Source: an uncultured Lachnospiraceae bacterium
Lineage (GTDB): Bacteria; Bacillota; Clostridia; Lachnospirales; Lachnospiraceae
Assembly: GCA_946566415.1 (NCBI GenBank)
Contig: CAMNWW010000165.1
Coordinates: forward strand, 1-5,483
Length of the DNA: 5,483 nucleotides
Reading direction: 5' to 3'
Shown here: positions 1-5,483 of the stretch, one piece after another
How positions within the stretch are numbered: position 1 is the first letter of the stretch
How the letters are laid out: each line of letters starts with the position of its first letter
Position numbers and translations under genes: made by a program
The notes under the pieces: generated by a model
The model's database searches: none
Seen by the model: only the letters and a program-made list of their open reading frames with translations
Told to the model about the DNA's origin: nothing

Positions 1-1608
1 TCCTCTGGCGATACAGTCGTTGGTAATAATGGAAAGGAAGGGAGCCGGCATATATTCTGCAAAAATCTTCTCGATAATATTGCTTCCCTTAATTTTAATA
101 TCGATCAAATATTTCATCTGTTTTTTAAATGCGTCAAACAGTTCGTCATACGTCTTAAAATCTGTGGCGTATCCAAGCTTTAGACCAAGCTGCTTCCCGG
201 ACATTTTGTCAAAACCATTGTTGAGGGTCAGCTCGAACACCTTCGGGATATTAAAATACCCTGTCAGGATATAGGCTTCATTCCCGAACGCCCCTACTTC
301 CACGCAGCCGCTGGTTCCGCCGCGGCGCGCGTCTTCCAGCGATTTCCCCGCATTCAAAAGCTCCTGAATGATCGCCTCTGTATTATAAAACGCAGGCTGC
401 CCCCATCCCTTACGTGAAATCTCACAAGCACGTTTCAAAAACTTCTGCGGCGTCTTGCGGCTGATCTGTACATTAGAACTTGGCTGAAGCAGTTTCATTT
501 CATCCATACAGTCCAAAATCAGATAGCTCACGTCATTGACGCCGTTCTCCCCTTCCGGAGTAATGCCCCCCGTATTCAGGTTCGCAAAGTCCGTGTAGGT
601 GCTGCTTTCCTTTAAGGTAATTCCTACCTTCGGCGGAGCAGGCTGGTTGTTGAACTTCACCCAAAGGCATTCCAGAAGTTCAAGCGCTTTCTTTTCATCC
701 AGAATTCCCGCCTGCGTGTCTCTGATATAGAACGGGTTCAAATGCTGGTCAAACCGCCCCGGTGAGTATGCGTCCCATGGATTCAGTTCCGTCGTGACCC
801 CCAGATGGACGAACCAATACATCTGAATCGCCTGCCAGAACGTCTCCGGCGCATGCGCCGGCACTATGTCGCAGTTAGCGGCGATCTGCAGAAGCTCTTC
901 CCCCCGCGCCGGGTCAGTTTCCTTCTCCGCCAGTTCTCTCGCATAAGCCGCGTACCGCTCGCCCAGCCTTATGACTGCATCGCAGGACTTTGCCATTGCA
1001 CGGAGCTGGTTTCTCTTATCAAAAGCTTCCGGGTCGTTTTGAAAATCCAGCGCGTCCATTGATTTTTGGATATCTTTTTTATAATCAAGAAATCCTTTCT
1101 CATAAATCTTGACAGACCCCACCGTATGTCCCGGACCTCTCTGCTCCATAAATTCTGTAAAAATCCCTGCTTCATAACAGTCCTTCCACTCCTGGGTCAT
1201 ATTTGCAAGAATTTTAGAGCGGGTAGACCGTTTATCCCAATACGGGATCACAACTTTCTCCTGATAGTCGCAGTCTTCTTCCTTTACTGTAAAATTAATC
1301 AGTTCCCGGTCGTTCATGACATGCATATCTTCCACTGTATGGCAGCAAAGCTCCGGAAACGTGGGCGCCCCCTGCGGGCTGTCTCCCTTTTCCCCGACAA
1401 TCAGTTCCCCATCGCCAATATACAAGGTTTTTGTATCAAAATAGTCGTAGAGTACCTGGGCGCGCAGCTCAGGAATCGAGAGCTGCCCCTCGTACTTTTT
1501 ATACGTCTTCGTCTCGCTCTTTGCCCGTTCCATGTCAATATGCGGCTGTGTAGTAACGCTCTTCTCCCTAAGCGCCTGTACTCTTGCATTCATACCTCTT
1601 TTTTTCAT
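1..1608 (-). CDS. hypD: trans-4-hydroxy-L-proline dehydratase, glycyl radical enzyme (3'-truncated by window edge)
   Basis: This glycyl radical enzyme is predicted to dehydrate trans-4-hydroxy-L-proline to 1-pyrroline-5-carboxylate in the cytoplasm. The frame is open for 536 codons without a stop and leaves the window, so about 250 C-terminal residues, including the glycyl radical loop, are missing compared with the roughly 790-residue family. The translation contains the catalytic motif GGTSGCVEVG with Cys435 and Glu437. Residues known to line the C. difficile HypD active site appear one position later: Phe153, Asp279, Ser335, Phe341 and Tyr451. From memory, long stretches such as the SSTYTDFAN and QPSSNVQIS regions also match C. 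difficile HypD. The constant offset of one supports the ATG at 1608-1606, and an in-frame TGA at 1623-1621 rules out an earlier start. The Shine-Dalgarno site is weak (GAGAG, 9 nt upstream). The activase gene lies 26 nt upstream. A hydroxyproline isomer or a close relative as substrate is possible; pyruvate formate-lyase is unlikely because it uses a Cys-Cys pair. Confidence 0.9.
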   Translation of the reverse strand, partial: MKKRGMNARVQALREKSVTTQPHIDMERAKSETKTYKKYEGQLSIPELRAQVLYDYFDTKTLYIGDGELIVGEKGDSPQGAPTFPELCCHTVEDMHVMNDRELINFTVKEEDCDYQEKVVIPYWDKRSTRSKILANMTQEWKDCYEAGIFTEFMEQRGPGHTVGSVKIYEKGFLDYKKDIQKSMDALDFQNDPEAFDKRNQLRAMAKSCDAVIRLGERYAAYARELAEKETDPARGEELLQIAANCDIVPAHAPETFWQAIQMYWFVHLGVTTELNPWDAYSPGRFDQHLNPFYIRDTQAGILDEKKALELLECLWVKFNNQPAPPKVGITLKESSTYTDFANLNTGGITPEGENGVNDVSYLILDCMDEMKLLQPSSNVQISRKTPQKFLKRACEISRKGWGQPAFYNTEAIIQELLNAGKSLEDARRGGTSGCVEVGAFGNEAYILTGYFNIPKVFELTLNNGFDKMSGKQLGLKLGYATDFKTYDELFDAFKKQMKYLIDIKIKGSNIIEKIFAEYMPAPFLSIITNDCIARG

Positions 1609-1634
1609 TTTCTCAATCTCTCAATCTAAAAATT

Positions 1635-2552
1635 TTAATTGCTTTGGAAACCTGCCTTCCGAAATATCTCTGATAAACGCTCGATTTCCTCTTTGTCCGG
1701 AGTTTCAAATTCCCCGCCCCGGTATGTCTCTCCAAGCCTTCCGTATTTGCTGCTTCCCGTGTTGTGATAAGGAAGAAGGTTCACCTGGGACGCCTGAATC
1801 CGCTGTGCCTTCAGCCATCCGGCGATCGCTTCCATCTCTGCATCTTCTGCGTTGACTCCTTTGATCACTGGAATACGGATATAAATCTTTGCCTTCCGCT
1901 TGGCGTCGCTGCTCAGCTTTTTCAGATTTTCCAAGATCAGTGTGTTATCGACTCCGGTATACTGCTTATGTATTTCACTGTCCATCGCTTTAATATCGTA
2001 CAAAAATGCAGATACATAAGGCAATAGCCGTTGAAAATTCTCATAAGGCACATGCCCGCAGGTGTCGACCGTCACAGTAATCCCCTGCCTGACAAGCTCC
2101 TTGGCCAGAGCTTCAATATAATCCATATCCACTGACAGGACCTCCCCGCCGGAAAGTGTCACTCCTCCGCCGGATTGTTCATAAAAAATCTCATCTTTTT
2201 TCAGTTCTTTCACAAGATTTTTAATCTCATATTCTTTACCTGCCGTCTCACGCAGATTCAAAATACAGTATTCTGTACACGTTCCGCATCCGTCGCAGAT
2301 CATACGGTCCGTCGTCTCTTTTCCGCCCTCCAGATGAACCGCGCCTTGGGGACAGACACGCACGCAGCTTGCGCAGCCGGTACATTTCTCCGGATCCGTC
2401 AATATCTGTTTCTTATACTGCTGCGTCTCCGGGTTATGGCACCATGTACAGTGAAGCGGACAGCCTTTGAAAAAGACTGTAGTCCGAATCCCGTCCCCGT
2501 CATGGATAGAAAATCGCTGTATATTTGTGATAAGCGGCGTCATATTCCTCAC
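1635..2552 (-). CDS. hypE: glycyl radical enzyme activase (HypD-activating, radical SAM)
   Basis: This 305-residue radical SAM enzyme is predicted to reductively cleave S-adenosylmethionine and abstract a hydrogen from the glycine of the downstream glycyl radical enzyme. The radical SAM cluster motif is Cys31-x3-Cys35-x2-Cys38. An inserted ferredoxin-like domain follows, with two four-cysteine sets: Cys57/60/63/67 and Cys86/89/92/96. That insert marks the activases of non-pyruvate-formate-lyase members of the family, since PflA itself lacks it. The SAM-binding SGGE motif is at 134-137, and DIK at 186-188 fits the conserved D-x-K motif. Length is normal. The start chosen is GTG at 2552-2550, because a perfect AGGAGG lies 5 nt upstream; an in-frame ATG at 2543-2541 (Met4) is the alternative, with a GTGAGG stretch immediately before it. 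It begins 23 nt after hydF and ends 26 nt before hypD. The HypE assignment rests on this adjacency, because activases cannot be told apart reliably by sequence alone. It is not the [NiFe]-hydrogenase protein of the same name. Confidence 0.88.
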   Translation of the reverse strand: MRNMTPLITNIQRFSIHDGDGIRTTVFFKGCPLHCTWCHNPETQQYKKQILTDPEKCTGCASCVRVCPQGAVHLEGGKETTDRMICDGCGTCTEYCILNLRETAGKEYEIKNLVKELKKDEIFYEQSGGGVTLSGGEVLSVDMDYIEALAKELVRQGITVTVDTCGHVPYENFQRLLPYVSAFLYDIKAMDSEIHKQYTGVDNTLILENLKKLSSDAKRKAKIYIRIPVIKGVNAEDAEMEAIAGWLKAQRIQASQVNLLPYHNTGSSKYGRLGETYRGGEFETPDKEEIERLSEIFRKAGFQSN

Positions 2553-2557
2553 CCTTT

Positions 2558-2563
2558 CCTCCT
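2558..2563 (-). promoter_or_regulatory. Shine-Dalgarno site deciding the hypE GTG start
   Basis: A perfect AGGAGG lies 5 nt before the GTG at 2552-2550 and 14 nt before the alternative ATG at 2543-2541. The spacing favours GTG. It sits in the 23 nt gap after the hydF stop codon. Confidence 0.7.
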
Positions 2564-2575
2564 CATGGCTTTTCT

Positions 2576-3814
2576 CTAAACAGGCATGTTATCCCCTCTG
2601 CCTCTGTCCGGGACTTTCACAGCAAATTCCGGGAAGGGCTTCAGCGCCCTTTCTAGAATCCCGTTCATGTATGCGATCGCGATTCCATAATTCGTCATAG
2701 GGACCTCCTGGTCTCTGGCGCATCCAAGGCGATACTTCATCTCCCGTTCGTTCAGCATACATCCTCCGCAATGGATAACCAGAGAATATGGGGAAAGATC
2801 CTCTGGAAATTCTGTTCCGCTGGTAAATACGAACTTAAGCTCCTTCCCTGTAAAATTCCGAATCCACCGGGGAAGCTTCTCCGTCCCGATGTCCCCGCAC
2901 TGCCGGTGATGGGTGCATCCCTCTGAAATCAATACCTTGTCTGCATCCCGCAGACTATTCAGCTTCCTCGCCCCCTGCACTGTGGAGAAAAGATTCCCCT
3001 TATAACGGGCAAACAGGATGGAAAATGAAGTGAGCAAAATATCCTCCGGCGTCTCGGCGGACACTTTTTTGAATGCCTGGCTGTCCGTGATAACCATCCG
3101 GGGCTTTTTCCCCAAGGAGGCAAGCGTACTTTTCAGCTCCGTCTCCCTCGTGACAACAGATACTGCCCCCGCTTCCAAAATATCCCGTATCGTCTGCTGC
3201 TGCGGGAGGATCAGTCTCCCTTTCGGCGCCGCCGAATCAATAGGAACGACAAGCACTACCACATCCTGAGGATGAAGAAGATCTCCCACAAGCTTTAAAG
3301 TCATATCCTCCTGCGGCACAAGCCTAGCGATTCTTTCTTTCAGTTCATGAATATTTTGTCCCGTCCTGGCGCTTACTTCTATGGACTCGGCCGCAGGACC
3401 TGCCGCCGCGCTTTGAACAGACAGATCTGCTTTATTTCTCACCACAATATAGGGAATCCCTTTTTGCTGAATCTTTTCCAGAATCGCAGAATCTTCTTTC
3501 GTCATCCCCACCGACGCGTCGATAACCAGAAGAGCGATATCTGTTTTATTCAAGATCTGATATGCCTTCTGGATACGGAGCTGTCCCAAACCGCCTTCAT
3601 CATCCAGCCCCGGCGTATCGATCATTACCACCGGTCCCAACGGGAGCAGCTCCATCGCTTTTAAAACCGGGTCTGTTGTAGTCCCCGGCACATCCGACAC
3701 AATGGCAAGGCTCTGCCCGGTAAGAGCGTTGATGATGCTGGACTTACCTGCATTACGCTTCCCGAAAATCCCGATATGCACACGCTGTGCAGACGGCGTA
3801 CTGTTCAGACCCAT
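2576..3814 (-). CDS. hydF: [FeFe]-hydrogenase H-cluster maturation GTPase HydF
   Basis: HydF is the scaffold on which the 2Fe precursor of the [FeFe]-hydrogenase H-cluster is assembled before transfer to the apo-hydrogenase. The 412-residue length is typical. The N-terminal GTPase domain shows all G motifs: the P-loop GKRNAGKSS at 18-26, PGTTTDP around 43-49 (G2), DTPG at 66-69 (G3), NKAD at 127-130 (G4) and SAR at 148-150 (G5). A middle dimerisation region follows. The C-terminal cluster-binding domain carries the HydF signature: Cys300-x-His302, then 45 residues, then His348-Cys349-x2-Cys352. This separates it from the related GTPases Era and MnmE. The ATG at 3814-3812 is preceded by GGGAGGA with a 6 nt spacer, so the start is secure. 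It lies 41 nt after hydG and ends in TAG 23 nt before the activase. No hydE or hydrogenase gene is adjacent. Confidence 0.97.
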   Translation of the reverse strand: MGLNSTPSAQRVHIGIFGKRNAGKSSIINALTGQSLAIVSDVPGTTTDPVLKAMELLPLGPVVMIDTPGLDDEGGLGQLRIQKAYQILNKTDIALLVIDASVGMTKEDSAILEKIQQKGIPYIVVRNKADLSVQSAAAGPAAESIEVSARTGQNIHELKERIARLVPQEDMTLKLVGDLLHPQDVVVLVVPIDSAAPKGRLILPQQQTIRDILEAGAVSVVTRETELKSTLASLGKKPRMVITDSQAFKKVSAETPEDILLTSFSILFARYKGNLFSTVQGARKLNSLRDADKVLISEGCTHHRQCGDIGTEKLPRWIRNFTGKELKFVFTSGTEFPEDLSPYSLVIHCGGCMLNEREMKYRLGCARDQEVPMTNYGIAIAYMNGILERALKPFPEFAVKVPDRGRGDNMPV

Positions 3815-3820
3815 CGCTAT

Positions 3821-3827
3821 TCCTCCC
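3821..3827 (-). promoter_or_regulatory. Shine-Dalgarno site of hydF
   Basis: GGGAGGA lies 6 nt before the hydF ATG, inside the 41 nt gap after hydG. The strong site suggests independent reinitiation on a shared transcript. No terminator-like hairpin with a T-run is visible in this gap. Confidence 0.75.
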
Positions 3828-3855
3828 TTCTTAAAGCCAATCGCCGATCAGTCAG

Positions 3856-5283
3856 TTAAAATCGGAAATCATTTCCTGTTCCATTTTCAATGGCTTCCAG
3901 ATTCTCCGCCACCTTCGCGCGCACTGTTTCATTCGGTATATTGTCAAGTTCTTTCAAAAGAAGCGCTTCTCCTACGGCGCGGGTATCCGGGGACGCATAA
4001 TCTACCAGATACTCCTTCAATGTCATCAACGCATTGGGATGGCAGCAATTCTGAATCTGCCCGCTCTTGCATAAAGACATGAACCGGTCGCCCGTACGCC
4101 CTTCCCGGTAACAAGCGGTGCAGAAACTGGGTATGTACCCCATATCCATCAGCCACTTGACGACCTCATCCAGCGTACGCGTATCGCTGACCTCAAACTG
4201 TGCCGAGCTCTCTTCATCCGGCTCTTTTTCCGCATAGCCTCCTACGCTGGTCCTGGAGCCTCCGCTGATCTGCGAAATTCCCAGGTGAAGGACCCTTTCC
4301 CGGCATTTCTGGCTCTCTCTTGTAGAGACGATCATGCCGGTATACGGTACGGCAATTCGGATACATGCCACAATTTTCGCAAAGGTATCGTCGTCGATGC
4401 CGTTCGTAAATGAAGAGGCGTCGATATCGTCCGCATCACGGAGCCTGGGCACGCTGATCGTATGAGGACCTACTCCAAAAACCGATTCCAGATGTTCCGC
4501 ATGCATCAGAAGACCTGCGAACTCATAGCGGTATTTATCCAGCCCGAAAAGAACGCCGATCCCCACATCGTCAATTCCTCCTTCCATCGCACGGTCCATC
4601 GCCTCCGTGTGATATGCATAATCATGCTTCGGTCCTGTCGGATGAAGCTCAAGATAGCTCTCTTTATGATAAGTCTCCTGAAACAAAATATAGGTTCCGA
4701 TTCCGGCTTCTTTAAGCTTCCGGTAATTCTCCACCGTTGTAGCGGCAATATTTACGTTTACCCGGCGGATCGCACCGTTCTTATGCTTAATGCTGTAAAT
4801 AGTGCGGATACTCTCCAGGACGTACTCGATCGGATTATTGACCGGATCTTCTCCCGTCTCAAGAGCAAGCCTCTTATGCCCCATATCCTGCAGGGCAATC
4901 ACTTCCTTCCTGATCTCTTCCTGGGTCAGTTTTTTCCTTGGAATATGCTTATTCTTCATGTGGTACGGACAGTATGTACATCCGTTGATACAATAGTTCG
5001 AGAGATAAAGCGGCGCGAACATCACGATTCGGTTACCGTAGAAATCTTTCTTGATCTGTTCGGCAAGCCGGTATATCTCTTCATTTTTCTGCTCATCAGA
5101 GCAGGCAAGCAAGACTGAAGCCTCCCGATGCGTCAGACCTTTCCTAAGCTTTGCCTTCTCCAAAATCGAATCGATCAGTTCTAAATTATTCTTATTCTCG
5201 TCCGCATACGCTAACGTTTCCAGGATTTCTTCATGGCAGATGAAATCTTCCGCCTTCTTTGATGATACATCGTACATATTCAT
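3856..5283 (-). CDS. hydG: [FeFe]-hydrogenase maturase HydG (tyrosine lyase, radical SAM)
   Basis: HydG cleaves tyrosine with SAM radical chemistry to p-cresol and dehydroglycine, then converts the latter to the CO and cyanide of an iron synthon for the H-cluster. The 475-residue length is normal. The radical SAM cluster motif Cys98-x3-Cys102-x2-Cys105 (CINGCTYC) opens the barrel. The C-terminal extension carries the second, auxiliary cluster motif Cys388-x2-Cys391-x22-Cys414, with the family pattern CTACYREGRTGDRFM before it. The last motif distinguishes HydG from its paralogue ThiH, which also cleaves tyrosine but lacks that cluster. GPHTISVPR at 272-280 is a further family-like stretch. 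It is the first gene of the apparent operon, behind the promoter at 5384-5412 and the structured leader. The listed ATG at 5283 has AAGGA only 2 nt upstream; the ATG two codons later, at 5277-5275, has the same site at a better 8 nt spacing and may be the true start. Confidence 0.97.
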   Translation of the reverse strand: MNMYDVSSKKAEDFICHEEILETLAYADENKNNLELIDSILEKAKLRKGLTHREASVLLACSDEQKNEEIYRLAEQIKKDFYGNRIVMFAPLYLSNYCINGCTYCPYHMKNKHIPRKKLTQEEIRKEVIALQDMGHKRLALETGEDPVNNPIEYVLESIRTIYSIKHKNGAIRRVNVNIAATTVENYRKLKEAGIGTYILFQETYHKESYLELHPTGPKHDYAYHTEAMDRAMEGGIDDVGIGVLFGLDKYRYEFAGLLMHAEHLESVFGVGPHTISVPRLRDADDIDASSFTNGIDDDTFAKIVACIRIAVPYTGMIVSTRESQKCRERVLHLGISQISGGSRTSVGGYAEKEPDEESSAQFEVSDTRTLDEVVKWLMDMGYIPSFCTACYREGRTGDRFMSLCKSGQIQNCCHPNALMTLKEYLVDYASPDTRAVGEALLLKELDNIPNETVRAKVAENLEAIENGTGNDFRF

Positions 5284-5285
5284 TT

Positions 5286-5290
5286 TCCTT
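5286..5290 (-). promoter_or_regulatory. Shine-Dalgarno site of hydG (favours start at Met3)
   Basis: AAGGA lies 2 nt before the first ATG (5283) and 8 nt before the second in-frame ATG (5277). Normal spacing favours the second, which would shorten HydG by two residues. Confidence 0.5.
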
Positions 5291-5308
5291 TCTTATCTTC
5301 CTATACAG

Positions 5309-5336
5309 TTTATCATCCCGCGCATCGCGGGATAAA
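5309..5336 (-). promoter_or_regulatory. leader stem-loop 2 (perfect 8-bp GC-rich palindrome)
   Basis: ATCCCGCG (5333-5326) and CGCGGGAT (5322-5315) are perfect inverted repeats around the 3 nt loop ATG. TTT (5336-5334) can pair further with AAA (5311-5309) across a 3 nt bulge. In an alternative register, TTTATC and GATAAA form the outer helix. No T-run follows, so it is not an intrinsic terminator. It ends about 18 nt before the hydG Shine-Dalgarno site. It could act in RNA or be a protein-binding operator in DNA. Confidence 0.6.
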
Positions 5337-5338
5337 TG

Positions 5339-5376
5339 CTTGGCATCACCTCGCACCCGTGTGTTCCCCCGCCAAG
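5339..5376 (-). promoter_or_regulatory. leader stem-loop 1 (long-range helix closing a G-rich loop)
   Basis: In the predicted transcript, CTTGGC (5376-5371) pairs perfectly with GCCAAG (5344-5339), plus a G-U pair inside, closing a 26 nt G-rich segment. The helix begins within a nucleotide or two of the predicted transcription start. Its GCGGG (5372-5368) can also pair with CCCGC (5331-5327) of the next stem-loop, so a pseudoknot or alternative fold is possible. I do not recognise a known riboswitch class. Confidence 0.45.
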
Positions 5377-5383
5377 TATTTCT

Positions 5384-5412
5384 AGTATACCACAAATCAT
5401 CTTTGTTAGCAA
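5384..5412 (-). promoter_or_regulatory. predicted sigma-A promoter of the hydG operon
   Basis: On the minus strand, TTGCTA (5412-5407, 4 of 6 to the -35 consensus) is followed by a 17 nt spacer and TATACT (5389-5384, 5 of 6 to the -10 consensus). TGG directly before the -10 box gives an extended -10 element. Transcription would start near 5377, about 95 nt before hydG. This is the only convincing promoter I found for the four genes, though I did not scan the coding regions exhaustively for internal ones. Confidence 0.75.
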
Positions 5413-5483
5413 CGCGGCAGGGAACCGTACAGCACCGACGCTTAAATTTATATTTACTCTCCCAAGGCAAATGGAATTCTATT
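5413..5483. other. upstream region without a supported gene
   Basis: This is the DNA behind the hydG promoter. It contains an AT-rich run (5441-5456) more than 25 nt upstream of the -35 box, too far for a standard UP element. I see no convincing gene, terminator or repeat. The segment is too short to identify the neighbouring gene. Confidence 0.5.

Noticed and set aside
1..1608. Pyruvate formate-lyase or choline trimethylamine-lyase
   Set aside because: Pyruvate formate-lyase has adjacent catalytic cysteines, absent here. Choline lyase shares the GCVE motif, but the hydroxyproline dehydratase residues Phe153, Asp279, Ser335, Phe341 and Tyr451 and the overall sequence fit HypD better.
1066..1629. 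Plus-strand 187-codon frame
   Set aside because: It is antisense to hypD, which has family matches and conserved active-site residues throughout this stretch.
2549..2566. Five-codon ATG-to-TGA mini-ORF between hydF and hypE
   Set aside because: It consists of the Shine-Dalgarno sequence itself and has no ribosome-binding site of its own; the overlap with the GTG start looks incidental.
4462..5118. Plus-strand 218-codon frame
   Set aside because: It is antisense to hydG, across its radical SAM core, and has no recognisable motifs.
3856..5283. ThiH (thiamine biosynthesis tyrosine lyase)
   Set aside because: The C-terminal Cys-x2-Cys-x22-Cys auxiliary cluster motif and the adjacent hydF identify HydG.
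5309..5336. Intrinsic terminator or attenuator in the hydG leader
   Set aside because: The hairpin is stable, but no run of T follows on the minus strand, nor on the plus strand in the other direction.
5231..5470. Minus-strand 79-codon frame overlapping the promoter, leader and start of hydG
   Set aside because: It runs through the predicted promoter and overlaps the strongly supported hydG in another frame, has no recognisable domain, and its composition looks like chance translation.
5464..5483. Start of a divergent plus-strand gene at the ATG at 5471
   Set aside because: An AAGG lies upstream, but only four codons are visible and no clear plus-strand promoter precedes it.

Overview
The window holds four genes, all on the minus strand, that read as one transcription unit running from about 5380 leftward past position 1. 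In order of transcription they are hydG and hydF ([FeFe]-hydrogenase H-cluster maturation), a glycyl-radical-enzyme activase (hypE type), and the first 536 codons of a glycyl radical enzyme whose sequence matches trans-4-hydroxy-L-proline dehydratase (hypD type). The last gene runs off the left edge and lacks its C-terminal glycyl radical domain. No RNA genes, insertion sequences, CRISPR arrays or plus-strand genes are supported.

The organism is almost certainly a strict anaerobe. Every complete gene serves oxygen-sensitive Fe-S or radical chemistry, the Shine-Dalgarno sites are of the strong Gram-positive type (AGGAGG, GGGAGGA), and the base composition is moderate. A gut clostridium, perhaps of the Lachnospiraceae, fits best, but this is inference from gene content and style.

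Layout from right to left: 5413-5483 is upstream DNA with no supported gene. 5384-5412 is a good extended -10 housekeeping promoter. About 5284-5377 is a leader of roughly 95 nt with two stem-loops. hydG is 5283-3856, hydF 3814-2576, hypE 2552-1635 and hypD 1608 to beyond 1. Gaps between genes are 41, 23 and 26 nt, with no terminator in any of them.

How the genes work together: HydG cleaves tyrosine to give the CO and cyanide ligands of the hydrogenase active site. HydF is the GTPase scaffold that carries the 2Fe precursor to the hydrogenase. HydE, the third maturase, and the hydrogenase itself are not in the window. HypE installs a glycyl radical on HypD, which dehydrates trans-4-hydroxy-L-proline to pyrroline-5-carboxylate. 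A ProC-type reductase elsewhere would reduce that to proline, which consumes electrons. The main point of interest is that H2-related maturation genes and an amino-acid electron-sink pathway appear to share one promoter and one structured leader. The hypD/hypE names here are those of the hydroxyproline system, not of the unrelated [NiFe]-hydrogenase maturation proteins HypD and HypE.
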